From: Trachelipus rathkii
Lineage: Eukaryota > Arthropoda > Malacostraca > Isopoda > Trachelipodidae
Length of the DNA stretch: 30,566 nt
NCBI GenBank assembly: GCA_015478945.1
Contig: JABUQX010103670.1
Coordinates: forward strand, 5,001 to 35,566
Direction: 5' to 3'
The position numbers and the translations under genes were made by a program. Of this stretch, positions 10,616 to 20,769 are shown in pieces. The notes under the pieces are model-generated. The model was not told the origin of the DNA, searched no databases, and saw nothing but the letters and a program-made list of their open reading frames with translations. Within the stretch, counting starts at the first letter, position 1, and each line of letters starts with the position of its first letter.

Positions 10616-10690
10616 AATAAAAAATAAATAAAAAAATAAAAAAAAATAAAAAATTTAAAAAAAAAATAAAATTTTTTAAAAAAAATTTTA
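10553..10690. repeat. (AAAT)n tetranucleotide array and A-rich tail
   Basis: About 15 perfect AAAT units (10556-10616) passing into irregular A/T homopolymer runs to about 10690. The open frame here on the minus strand is Phe/Ile/Leu/Tyr low complexity. Confidence 0.95.
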
Positions 10691-11013
10691 AATGTCCTTC
10701 GAGGAGAACAGGAAACAAAGTGTTTCTTTCACCACATGGCCTATCATTAGTTGGTGGTCACTTCGTATTTAGGAAGCCGACGCCCCCGACCTCCACATCC
10801 CCTGGACACAACTATAGGTTCAAAAACGATGTGTGCTGTAAGAGTGGGCACCTCAGAAAGACCGGGGTTGTTTTGTAGTATAAGGTTCCAGGGAGCGTCT
10901 TAAGTATGCAACTGATTTAATAAGACGGAAAGGATGAAATTTTAAGTTAAATCGTACAACAAACCTAAATGGTTGTAAACTTTAAGCAATTACTATATAT
11001 ATTTTTTTTAACC
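10691..11013. other. unique sequence flanking TTAA-bounded element
   Basis: Moderate GC from 10740 to 10900. On the minus strand a frame of about 48 codons is open there, including VFEPIVVSRGCGGRGRRLPK, but it has stops at both ends and no recognised relatives. No other feature is seen. Confidence 0.35.
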
Positions 11014-11017
11014 TTAA

Positions 11018-11551
11018 GGGGAGACTTTATCCCAAAATCCCATTTCCTTCAAACCGATAAAAGAAATTGTTTTTTTTTGATGAATAACTATGGTGTCTTT
11101 AATTTTATGATTAAAAAAAACTTAGTTGTTTTTTTATGGGGGGGGGGATGGGAGTAGTGTTTTATTTTTGGCCTTGCACAAAAATGGCAATAAAATCTTT
11201 AGTTTTTAATATATTTCAATGCTTTTTAAACTAAAATACTTAAATTTTATGAAGTAATAAATTTCATTTAGACACCTTATTGCAAAATTTATTTAAATAA
11301 TTTTTTTTTACAATCTCTGAAAAGTACTTTCAAAATTTTTGAAGGAAAAAGAGTCAATCACATTTAATATAAACGTCAGTCTGTTTATGATTTTATATGC
11401 AAGGTTGGTACTAAATTTGAAGGAAATAAAATTGTCTTTTTTTTTAATGAATTTTTTTGTGATCTCATATAAGAAAAAATTAATTTTTAGATTTGGAAAT
11501 ATTATTTCTTTTTTCAGACGGCAAAAATCTTTATTCTCACACACATGGCAA
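11018..11551. other. left interior of TTAA element: T-rich, no gene
   Basis: Homopolymer-rich AT sequence. Two short overlapping frames on opposite strands (about 11308-11554) are Lys/Phe/Ile-rich and look like chance. No motif seen. Confidence 0.4.
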
Positions 11552-11760
11552 TAATATATATATATTATATATATATATATTATATATTATTATTATATAA
11601 ATATATATATTATATATATATATATAATATATAATAAATATTATATATATATAAATATATATATATATAATATGATATATATATATATATATATATAATA
11701 TATATTTATATATTCATACTAATATACTATATATATATATATATATTATATATACTATAG
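11552..11760. repeat. irregular (TA)n cluster
   Basis: TA dinucleotides with many TAATA/TATTA slips. Confidence 0.93.
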
Positions 11761-11776
11761 TTAATCAGTTCCAAGC

Positions 11777-12527
11777 ACCATTCTATGGATTTAAATAACT
11801 ACCGAATTTCAAAGCAGTGATATCGAAGCAGGTGACTTGAAAACTGTTCCGAGATGCCTTCTTTTTCGAGGGAGGCGGATCGGACTAGAAGTGCTCCTTA
11901 CATCTATCTAATAACGGTCTACGCTGTTGTCTGAAGGTGGTTCGAATCTTGGCGTGAGTGAATTTTTCTTCGTCTTATTATTGCAAATTTGTCGCAACAA
12001 GCATGGTGTGCCCATTTCAGCGTTCCTTGACTTTGGGTTGGTTTGCTGCCTGTAATCCAGGAGCGATCCCTAGCAGAATGCCCGTGTAAGCTTCAGCCAG
12101 CAGTGTTTTCCAACTACCCTTCTGTGGATTTTATAAGTACCGAGTTTCAAAGCTGTGATATCGAAGCAGGAGATTTGAAAACAGTTCTGAGATGCCTTCT
12201 TTTTCTGGTGAGACGGATCAGACTAGTGGTAGAGCCTCCTGTATTTTGTCTAGTGGCGACGCTGTTGTCGATGGTTTGAGTTCTGGTGACAGTAAAAATT
12301 TTCTTCGTTTTATTATTGCAAATTTGTCGCAACAAGCCATGTTGTTGCAACATTCGCGTTATTTGAGCTCTTAGTTGGTTGCTTCTGTAACCCAGCAGAA
12401 CCCCACCATGGGACCCCAGCAGGGGTCTCAAGCACACATTAGTGGATTTAAATAAGTACCGAGTTTTAAAGCAGTGATATCGAAGAAGGAGACTTGAAAA
12501 CTGTTCCGAGATGCCTTCTTTTTCTGT
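11777..12527 (+). repeat. ~330 bp tandem repeat, 2.3 copies
   Basis: Copies at about 11777-12115 and 12116-12434 with a truncated third at 12435-12527. Shared blocks include agtgatatcgaagcaggtga, gagatgccttctttttc, ttattattgcaaatttgtcg and caacaagc. Spacing between copies is about 339 then 319 bp. The third copy runs straight into the next array at 12528, so the two arrays are joined within a repeat unit. Confidence 0.85.
12192..12374 (+). pseudogene. short frame in the ~330 bp repeat (MPSFS...), unknown
   Basis: Copy 2 of the tandem repeat has a 60-codon frame that begins MPSFSGETDQTSGRAS and ends near LSQQAMLLQHSRYLSS. In copy 1 (from 11852) the same ATG opens a frame that also begins MPSFS and continues ~26 codons to VYAVV before a stop. 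Conservation of start and early frame hints at a once-coding unit, such as the N-terminus of a gag-like transposon protein, but I do not recognise it. The second copy's composition (Ser, Gly, Asp, Gln) is more protein-like than neighbouring AT-rich DNA. Could be a coincidence of shared ancestry. Confidence 0.25.
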
Positions 12528-13405
12528 ACTATTTAAAAATTGTTTAGCACGTTTTTTGAAAAAAAAAAAATTCATCTTAAAATATATATCTTGAAAAAAT
12601 TTATACCCAGAATCTGATTTCAGCTCTTACACCGGCTCCAGCACCGGTCCCGGATCCGGCTCCGACTAAGGTTTCTGCGCTATTTAAAAACTATTCAGAA
12701 CGTCTTTTAGCAGTAAATTTTTTACCTAAAAAACTATTTCCTGAAAAAAAATTCATACCCAGGATCCGGCTCCGATTCCGGCTTCGGCTCCGGATCCGAC
12801 TAAGGTTTTTGTACTATTTGAAAATTGTTCAGCACATCTTCTGACGATAAATTTTTCACCTAAAAAAGTATTTCTTAAAAAAAAAAATTATACTCAGGAT
12901 CCGGCTCCGACTCCTGCTCCGGATTCGAATCCGACTAAGGATTCTGCACTATTTGAAAATTGCTCAGCACTCCTTCTGACAATTATATTTTTCAGCCTAA
13001 AAAAATATTTCTTTTAAAAAAATTCATACACCGCAGGATACAACTATCGATTTTTTCGGCTTCGGCTTCGGCTCCGGAACGACAAAATAGGTTTCTGCAC
13101 TATTTGCAAAATTTTCAGCACTTCTTCTGGCAACAAATTACTATACTCGTGTAACAAAGTATTTTTTCGAAAAATTTCATACTCTCTGGCTTGCCGGGCT
13201 CCCGACTCCGACTTCGACTCAGCTCCAACTTCGGCTCCGGATCCGACTAAGGGATTTGCTTGCACTATTTGAAAATTGTTCAGCCTCACTCTTTTCAGCC
13301 GCAATAAATTTTTCCTCTTAGAAAATTATTTCATGAAAAAAATTTATACCCAGGATCTGGCTCGGCTATGGCCCCAGCTCAGGCTCTTGCTCCGGCTCCA
13401 TTTAT
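12528..13405 (+). repeat. ~135-165 bp tandem repeat, 6 copies, with GGCTCC tracts
   Basis: Units start at about 12528, 12678, 12813, 12948, 13099 and 13264. Each has the order actatttgaaaattgttcag, caycttctgacrataaattt, cctaaaaaartatttct, an A run, ttcatacccaggatcc, then a variable number of ggctcc/gactcc hexamers, then ccgactaaggttt. The hexamer part varies in length between units, the rest is conserved, so the array is a minisatellite with a nested hexamer satellite. Confidence 0.9.
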
Positions 13406-13722
13406 TTGATTGAGTAAAATCCGAAGAATGGGTGGGAGGTTAAGGACCAATTTAAAAAAATTAGATTATCCCATACCTTATACCATTCAAACATTCTTTT
13501 TTTAGGTCTGAACACCTGGCAATTGCAATCTTTGACCTCGGAATTTGAAATCTCTTTAGTGCGACCACCTCTCCAAATAATATAATTTCAGTATCTAAAA
13601 AACCCATTTAGTTACAATTTTAAAAAAATAATTACACCATGATGTTCAGGAGGAATTTTTCTAATAATCTAGATTAAAAAAATGAAAATTTTGATTTTGC
13701 TTTCAGAAAATAGGGGGTCTTA
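13406..13722. other. right interior of TTAA element, no gene
   Basis: AT-rich unique sequence with no long open frame. Ends in tttcagaaaatagggggtct just inside the right inverted repeat. Confidence 0.4.
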
Positions 13723-13765
13723 GGATAAAGTCTCCCCTTAACTCGCATACTACTCGACATGAAAA

Positions 13766-13976
13766 CTATATATATATATTATATATATTATATATATATA
13801 TATCATATATATATATAATATATATTTAATCTATATATATATAATATATAATAATATTATATATATATATATATATAATATACTATATACTATATATTAT
13901 ATATATTATGATATATATATATATAATATATGATACAGATCTATATAATATATATTATATTATCATATATATATTC
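13766..13976. repeat. irregular (TA)n cluster
   Basis: TA dinucleotides with frequent slips, starting 25 bp outside the TTAA end of the element. Confidence 0.93.
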
Positions 13977-14208
13977 ATTTTGTTTAAACCATTGGTTTAA
14001 AACGCGAATTGGTTTCAAACACTAAATAAAACAATGGTTTAAGACCATAAAAAAACCATTGCATAAAATATTTAAGAAATATATTTATTAATGGTTTTCT
14101 TAGCATGTTGATATGGTTTTCTCATTTTTTCCAATTGAAGAGTACTGAAGGAAATAAAAACAATTTCTGCTGATTTTATATTTTTGTGAGAATGATTATG
14201 ATTAGTAT
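13977..14208. other. AAACCATTGGTTT-type short palindromes
   Basis: tttaaaccattggtttaaa (13983-14001) is a near-perfect palindrome, and aaaccatt or aatggttt recurs at about 14031, 14055 and 14092 in both orientations. No gene is seen. Function unknown. Confidence 0.4.
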
Positions 14209-14352
14209 AGATATATATATACTATATATATATGTTCGATATTTGTGGTAGATATGATACAGTATTTAAAATGATATATATATTATAGTATATATATATA
14301 GTATATATATATATAGTATATCATATAGTAATATATATATATATACTATATT
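14204..14352. repeat. (TA)n arrays with a short spacer
   Basis: TA arrays at about 14208-14232 and 14273-14350 around 40 bp of other sequence. Confidence 0.9.
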
Positions 14353-15102
14353 TTGTAAATTTTAACATGTTTAAAACATGATTTCTTTTTCGTAGGCTCA
14401 TGGGAAAATTCATTTTCTAGCCCATTCGGATGCGCACTTCTTCAAAAGTTTATAATTAAACTCATGTGTGGAGTGTGTGGCGACAGCATCAACCAAGCTA
14501 AGAAGGCAATGACTATAAACTAAGTGAGGCTGTTTATATTTGGAAAAATATTAACATGGACTAGAACAGCTTAATGCCACCACTTCAACAGGTACAAGAT
14601 TTAGCAAAGTAAAGGAGGTATCAGCAGGCAGTAAAGAAGCTCAACTTATTAGGCGTATATTCTTAACAATGTGAGCAAACTACAGAGCCGCCCAAAAATG
14701 CGTATTCAATTTCATGGAATTTTAATGGAAAACTAGTATCCTGAATTGATGCGCATTTGTAATAAATTTTAAGAGCAAATTCTCCTCCTTTCCATAAAAG
14801 TTTACAATATTTGATGAGTCTCTTGTTTTTAGCAGTGACTCCGTTCAATCTTGGTACAGGATCTTCGACAAGAGAAAATTAAGATGAGAGGTTATATATT
14901 CAACCCTAGTAAGCAATAGTTGTCAGCCAACTTCATCAAAATGCGTAATGTTGAAAGGGTATTTTCAACTTTCCCGGACTTGTGTACAGCAATCATTAAG
15001 AAATAGGTTGGGATAACCAGCTAAAGCAGCGGAAAATTTAGTTTTTTTTGTATATATATTCTTAATGATATAATTTCAGTTTCGACTTTTAATGACTGCA
15101 AT
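14353..15102. other. unclassified unique sequence with short open frames
   Basis: More complex than its surroundings. A minus-strand frame at 14663-14848 (61 codons, containing KGGEFALKIYYKCASIQDTS and ending FLGGSVVCSHC) looks protein-like in composition but has no recognised relatives and no clear splice sites. A plus-strand NVERVFSTF near 14944-14970 resembles the hAT dimerisation motif by chance length only. This may be a decayed DNA transposon; not supported enough to name. Confidence 0.3.
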
Positions 15103-15252
15103 CTCTCTCTCTCTCTCTCGTCTCTCTGCTCTGCTATATATATATATATAGTATATATGTTATAGTATATATATATATATATAGTATGATATATTATATA
15201 TTTATATTATATATCATATATATATATATTATATATATATATATATATATAT
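15101..15252. repeat. (CT)n followed by (TA)n microsatellites
   Basis: About 10 CT units (15103-15119) with a broken continuation, then TA arrays from 15136 to 15252 with slips. Confidence 0.93.
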
Positions 15253-16248
15253 GAAGATAAACTACTTTAACGCATAGTATTTATTTTATATACAAAAATA
15301 CAAAATTGGCATACTTTCTTCTCTATTTATGCGTGCTTGCTGCCGCCATTTGTTTTTCCACCTTTTACTAAAATACGAAACAAATTAATTTCAGTACAAA
15401 GTTTTACCATACCTTATTATATCCCAAAATTGAAGGGTTTTGGTACTTGGTAAGCAAACCCAAAACTGACCAGACCTCAATTCCTCCAAAAACAAAAAGA
15501 ATGGTTCTTTTCTGCCCTAACATCCTCCATCATTGTCACACTATAATAATATTAAAAAAGAATTATTATTTAAAAATATTTGTTTTAATCCTTCAATCTT
15601 ATTTATTATTAACTTTCTTTTATGACCCCTAAATGTAAATAAAATGTTTCTGACAGCTGCGTATATCAAATAGCCTTGGTACACTTCCTGTGGAAAAGAT
15701 ATATGTAAGATGAAACTATGGATTTTTTGCAATGAAGAAAAAAACAACACTTGGAAGACTTAAAAAAGTACACTATTGAATTCGCTCCTTACATATCATA
15801 GAAAGATCTTTTAATCAAGCCTTATTAATCCAATCCGACAATATGGATAAACATTAGAAATTGTTACTCATACAAATGCAAGAAGAATCGCTGGAATCAA
15901 TTCAGTATCTAATAATTCGAACAATTTTAATAAAAACACAGCCTGGTGAGGTAAAATTAGACCATTTACAAAATGAATACATGAAGTCTTCAAGATACTT
16001 CCAAAAGTCTCTGAAGAAGATAATCCAAACTACAATAAGGTGCTTTCTAGGTTGGCAGTTTTTCAAGATGTGTAGGTTGCCTTTGCTTGAATAGGTTCTC
16101 CTGATGGAGACGAAAGCTCGCAATTATTGGTAACTTTTTTTTTAATTATTTTTTAATATTTTGTGAAAGAATCTGTTTTTTTTAATCAATATGTGTGTCT
16201 TTTTGTTTTTGTGTAACTAAATAAATGGAACATCACTCCAAGTCCTTT
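15253..16248. other. unclassified AT-rich sequence with weak open frames
   Basis: No gene recognised. The plus strand has a 77-codon frame at 15861-16094 containing VKLDHLQNEYMKSSRYFQKS, and a second frame carries DNPNYNKVLSRLAVFQDV at about 16023-16076. The shift between protein-like frames suggests a decayed coding region, perhaps of a transposon. I cannot assign it. Confidence 0.3.
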
Positions 16249-16326
16249 CTTATATATATATTATATATTATATATAATAATATATATATTATATAATATA
16301 TTATATATATATATATATATGAATAT

Positions 16327-16362
<36 letters not shown>

Positions 16363-16385
16363 AGTATTATATATATCATATATTC
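16249..16385. repeat. (TA)n cluster
   Basis: TA dinucleotides with TATTATA slips and one gaatat interruption. Confidence 0.93.
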
Positions 16386-16550
16386 CTTAGTATCAAATAT
16401 AAAGGTAAATAAGAATTCCTTCTACCTCTTTAAAATCGAATTAGAAAAGTTTTTGTTTTTATTTTGTTATTAGAAAATAAAGTGGTGAAGCTACTTTTTT
16501 TTTGTAAATAATAAGTGTTTTAGAGCGTTTAAACATTTATTTTATTTCCA
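16386..16550. other. AT-rich spacer
   Basis: No gene seen between the TA cluster and the RT remnant. Confidence 0.4.
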
Positions 16551-16552
16551 AG

Positions 16553-16830
16553 GATTCATTGTGAGATCCTTTGCAGCGTAGGAACTTGTTAGGAATTTAT
16601 TTTAAGGAACTTTCGATGGGGATCTCTTACCTTTTGCTAACCATTTGAACTTTTTCTTTCGGAATTACCGTGAATCTTTTTCAAATGATATTAATATTTC
16701 GAAGGTTTTCGTCAATGTCTGTAACAAAGGACTTATTAAAGGACTTCCAAATTATCTTATATTGGTTTCTATTTTAATCTTATTTCCCAATTCCATTTTG
16801 GTAATCCTTTAGATTCTAAATTTGTTGCAC
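16553..16830 (+). pseudogene. jockey/RTE-type reverse transcriptase remnant
   Basis: One frame is open for about 66 codons (16614-16812), flanked by stops. It contains DGDLLPFANHLN and then NYRESFSNDINISKVFV and CNKGLIKGLPNY. These align with the arthropod non-LTR RT block (GDLLxxxxHxW...LRxxGESFxxxLDISKAFDRVWHKxLLxKLPSYG), where ISKxF, the V, the K and the LPxY positions are kept. The catalytic aspartate position before ISK is replaced (INISK instead of LDISK) and the DRVWH core is changed, so it is dead. Upstream QGFIVRSF fits the expected QxGFRxxRST position. There is no YADD motif in the following sequence, so the copy is short or decayed. Confidence 0.6.
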
Positions 16831-17253
16831 GAACAAGAACCTGCACCTTCCTCTTAACTTAGCAATTTTTTTTGACTGTATATTTTAAACTATTTCAAAA
16901 CCACGTGACCAAAGTATCACTCCGCACTCTCACCTTCTAATCAGCAACTAGTTGATATTAGGATGAAGATCTTGGACCAACTAATCATACGTCCATTTAC
17001 CTTTACCTAATTCTAACTTGTTATACCGTATGTCTTGGATAAGAACCTTAATGTCCGACTCTGTTAATAGAATCGTCATTTGAAAGTTATTCATTATATC
17101 TTTCGGCCTTACCACTACGCTCAACTGCAATCACGGATCGTCTACTCATCCTACATATACTCACTCTAATTCTTATAACTCAGCCTTGCATAACTTCATT
17201 TTGATTAGTGAGAGACTGCTCAGCAAATAGTAGATCTAATTACCTACCTATTT
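16831..17253. other. possible decayed continuation of RT, no gene seen
   Basis: No long frame. May hold decayed downstream parts of the 16553-16830 element, but no motif is readable. Confidence 0.3.
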
Positions 17254-17680
17254 TTATTTATGGCACGGTATCATATATTTGGCCTCGTGTCGGTTCGTGG
17301 TCTCCTGTGTGTTCGTGTGTATGGGGGGCTGTCGCTCAGTGCTCGTCTTCTCTCGCCGCTGCTGGCTATAAATGTGGGATGTAGCTTGCTTATACTTATA
17401 TGTTAAGCCCAGTCTCCTATGACTATCATAGCACACCACTATTGTACTTTATGTTAATATAAGGACTTCGGAGGAGTTATATATAAATTATTATCTAGGC
17501 TCAACAAAGGCTACGTATTCCTTATGTTATATAGGGTATTCCTCCTGAGCTTCCAAGCTTGCCCCCTTGCATAATAAACTATTTTTTCTTTCCTAAGTTT
17601 TCTCCTCGTCAAAGGTGCTCGTGATGATTATGACATTTGGGAAAAGAAAAGTGTAGCAAAGAATACGACTAAGTTTGAAA
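17254..17680 (+). other. possible solo LTR / promoter-like segment
   Basis: A TATAAA at 17367-17372 follows a GC-richer stretch, AATAAA sits 200 bp later at 17573-17578, and the segment ends ctcctcgtcaaaggtgctcg...gattatgaca followed by tttggga. Ordered TATA box, poly(A) signal and a TTTGG-type primer-binding-site start resemble the 3' half of a Gypsy-type LTR. No TG...CA pair of LTR ends, second LTR or gag frame was found. The 61-codon minus-strand frame here (17254-17439) is probably chance. Confidence 0.25.
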
Positions 17681-18829
17681 AAATGCTACGCCTTACCTAC
17701 TGTCCTGTTTCCTCATTGACACTATTCATGTTGAGTAAGTCACAGTAAGTTGAGAATCCATCACTAGACTGAATCCTAACGGAACTGCGACGGATTCTAC
17801 GGATGCTGATCTGATCATAATAACATCCGCTATTCACGTGTTCCAGTGTATGTAAGGGCATGGGACGACATATTAGAACCTCAGAAGAAATAACAAACCA
17901 ATAGCTAACACTACTGATATACATCTATAATCAGTAACTTCTATCCACGAACTTTTATTCTCACGCCTGACCTGCCAACTTCCCATTCGACTCACGTTTC
18001 AGCAACCTCACGCCATAATAGTGGAATTACCACATAATCCACTTTTATCTTTATGGTCTATCCTAGCCAGTCGAACTTTCCCACAAACCACCAATAAACC
18101 TTACACTATTATTTAACTAGATAAATCTACTGCACCCACCATAATCAAATATAATTTGTGCATGCTTCGTTTCCGACCTAAGTGTTGAGCCAATTTATCA
18201 CTTCATGATGTCTTTATTATTACTTTCCTTAAATAAATTCTAATTTTCTTCTCGGTAGCGTGATTGATATGTTATAACGTTCAATTTTCTATCCTCGTTC
18301 ACCCAACAATACCCGTAAATACTCATTATCCTACCACATGATGTATAAACTCAGATTTCTCTCACACCAAGAACCATGTCTCCTCAGAACAGCATTGGAA
18401 CAAAAATTGATACTTTAGATAATACACTGATTCCAGCGACCATTTTTAGAGTTTCACACTACCATACATTACACAGGACAACATACTCTTTCTCAGTATT
18501 CTAATGAGTCCAGGGAATTAGGAAAAAATCTATGGTGTACGTAAAAAATAAAAACAGCTAGCGTATTTTAGGCTTTTTTTGGTTTTTTATGTCTTTTTTT
18601 GTAGTTATTTTTAAAAAATATCCTATGTTCAACCATCTTGAGAAAAAATGAAAAAATAATGCACTGTAATATTCCAGAATATGTGAACTTGATTATATAT
18701 TGTATAACTGTCATTTATAGTAATTATTTGACCATATGTTAGTAAAAGATAAAAAAGAAGAAATCTATCAGTAAATTCAAAAACTACATTGATACATATA
18801 TTTATTTGGTAAACAGATACGCAACGAAC
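17681..18829. other. C-rich then AT-rich unique sequence
   Basis: 17930-18500 is pyrimidine-rich on the plus strand, the same strand bias as the decayed minus-strand RT at 23691-24415, but no RT block can be read. A minus-strand 75-codon frame at 17697-17924 contains DQISIRRIRRSSVRIQ, faintly like the GIRRxDRVPNARIR block of that RT family; too weak to call. No gene is supported. Confidence 0.3.
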
Positions 18830-19374
18830 ATGTTACTACACTATACTGAAATGAATTATGTATAATTGCCTTAATATGGTGAACTTGTAAAAGAGTAATA
18901 ACGAATTATGTAATATGTTACAGGATGATATTGATAGTTAATGACATATAAAGGTACTATATTATAGTAAATAATTAGTTATTATAATTTAAATTTTATA
19001 TATATAATTAATACTTTGAGTCATTGTTTGTTCATACTATATATAATCTGAGTGATATCTGTGGAGCGTATAGTAAGTTTATGAGCTATTATTATATTCT
19101 AATTAGTTCATAGTATTTGTTACCTATAATATAAAACTAATGCAGGCTTCTCAAGGATACCTTCAACCTAAAGGCGCTTTTCCACCAACTACCACCATAT
19201 TCAGGGTTTATTTGTTAAACTTGGGATGATAAAATTGCGAGATTTGAAAATAATACAACATAACAGGTATATAATGTATTATTGTAGTCACCTTTATGTT
19301 TAAGTCAGAAAATCTCATACAATAACCATTTCAGAGATATATTTATTTATATAGTATTAATATCTAATATAATT

Positions 19375-19560
19375 ATTATAGTATAATTATAACTGTATTA
19401 ATATATATATTGATTAATTAATTATCATATTATATTATTACATATACGTAATAATATATATATAGGTATTAATATTACTATATTATATATAATATATTAT
19501 ATATAATATACTATATGCTATATATATGATAATATATATATTATATAATGATATAGTGTA
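19375..19560. repeat. irregular (TA)n/AT cluster
   Basis: Degenerate TA/TAATA sequence within copy 1 of the duplication. Confidence 0.85.
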
Positions 19561-19759
19561 GTGTATTGTTGATGAAAAGTATATTAGTTTATGTATTGTG
19601 GGTGTTTAAGTATAAGACCCGAAAATTTTAGAACCGAAATTGGCTACAATTTTAGATTAAGTTATAATTAATTATCTTTAGTTATATGATTATATTAGAT
19701 TTGCTGTAGTGTGTAGCTGTTTTGTGAATATTATGTGATGGTGTTATGTGTGATGCTAT

Positions 19760-20570
19760 AGTTAATTAAGGATACAAGGCGTAAACAATTAATGGACAAT
19801 AGAGTCTCGAGAAAATAGGAGAATCATGGGTGGTCCCAGCAGAGTTTCAAATGCCGGGGTCCACTATTGTTCTTCATATATTATCATGTTAGACCAAGGA
19901 CATTAAATGGCAAAGGTGTTCTCTTATAGTTTGCAGATGATGTAGTCCCGCAAGTGAGGCTACCTCAGTTAGGAAATAGTGAAGGGTGTATTGAGATTCA
20001 AAAAATGATTTGATAAACTTCTGGGTGGGCAGATAAGTGGTAATGAATTTTAAATAATAAGATAGTGGAATGAGTTCTTCCACATCTAGGTTCCTCAAAT
20101 AAAAGGTTTTAACTAGGTATAAATGGGATTAGGCTTGAGTCTGTGGAACAATGAAACGGATCTAGGTGATGCATTATTATGTAGACGCAGTAATTGTGAA
20201 AGTAAGTTAATGAATCAGATGATATTGTGAGAGCAAGATAAATTAGATATAGCTGATTTAATGAAAAATTTTGATCTTTTACCAAGGTCAATAGAAGTAT
20301 ATAATAGTAAATTAATAATAAGCCATAGTTAGATGCCCATAATTTTAGGTATTATTTGCTTCAATGTGGATTTGGCCGTGTGTACGAAAGAGCTCAGTAT
20401 GCTTAGAAAAGACAGTGCAACATAGGCACAAGTATATTATGGAGATATGAAATGGAAGTAGTTATTGACTACAGAGATAGCAGAAGTTTTAATGATAATT
20501 GTTTCCGTGAGAAATGCAGATATATACTTAGAGCGGGACAAGATATAAATCTACAAAGATTATTTACATC
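19760..20570 (+). pseudogene. CR1/jockey-like non-LTR reverse transcriptase, decayed (copy 1)
   Basis: RT palm and thumb blocks can be read in order across several frames. RRKQLMDNRVSRK sits before a degraded GVPQGSVLGPLLF (the last part reads GPLLFFIYYH at 19858-19887), then FADDVV at 19933-19950 is the catalytic [YF]xDD box, then a block matching DLDKLLxWAxKWxMxFN at about 19995-20055, then KNFDLLPRSIEVYNSKLIIS at 20261-20320, matching the RNFxxxxxxVxxxLYNSLVRPHLEY thumb motif of CR1-type elements. Later YGDMKWK (20438 on) fits RLRGDMIEV. Stops and frameshifts are frequent, so it is a fossil. Such an RT copies element RNA into DNA at the target site. Confidence 0.75.
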
Positions 20571-20769
20571 TATTGATTATATGATTATATATTTTTAGTA
20601 GAAAAAAAAAAATGATCAATATTAATTGAATTTGTTTTTTGTAGGATGAACAGTATATCATTTCTTGATCAATTTATTATTATAAAAGTTAGGGTAAAAT
20701 AAACTAATTTAATCTAAATTTGGACAATAAACTGTGGGTATAGAGATGCTGACCAATTCCACTTGAATG
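20571..20769. other. AT-rich junction of the duplication
   Basis: No feature beyond an A run (20601-20613) and AT-rich sequence; the boundary between the two duplicate copies falls here. Confidence 0.4.

Larger units (their letters stand above)
11014..13741. mobile_element. TTAA-flanked inverted-repeat element (2.72 kb)
   Basis: The left end reads TTAA (11014-11017) then ggggagactttatcc (11018-11032). The right end reads ggataaagtctcccc (13723-13737) then TTAA (13738-13741). The 15-bp inverted repeat is exact and lies directly next to TTAA on both sides, the target duplication of piggyBac-type and some other cut-and-paste elements. Weaker similarity continues inward for about 15 bases. Intact piggyBac ends usually begin CCC or CCY, so the superfamily is uncertain. 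No transposase frame is visible. The interior holds low-complexity flanks, a TA cluster and two tandem arrays, so this is probably non-autonomous. Confidence 0.6.
18830..20570 (+). repeat. copy 1 of a ~1.8 kb diverged tandem duplication
   Basis: Blocks here recur in the same order at 20770-22255: tggtgaacttgtaaa (18890 and 20788), ttacag...atgacat...aggtacta (about 18920 and 20837), gataaa...agatttgaaaa (19228 and 21115), and the RT segment (19880-20150 and 21575-21835). The middle of both copies is filled by unrelated TA-rich arrays. Copies are strongly diverged with many indels. Confidence 0.7.

Noticed and set aside
12147..12575. 142-codon minus-strand frame
   Set aside because: Antisense to the tandem repeats and running into an A homopolymer; composition follows the repeat, and the equivalent region of copy 1 is not open.
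13044..13304. 86-codon minus-strand frame with Ser-Arg-rich end
   Set aside because: Translation of the hexamer minisatellite across two units; not an SR protein.
14940..14976. NVERVFSTF resembling a hAT transposase dimerisation motif
   Set aside because: Only about nine residues, a stop soon after and no other hAT block in any nearby frame.
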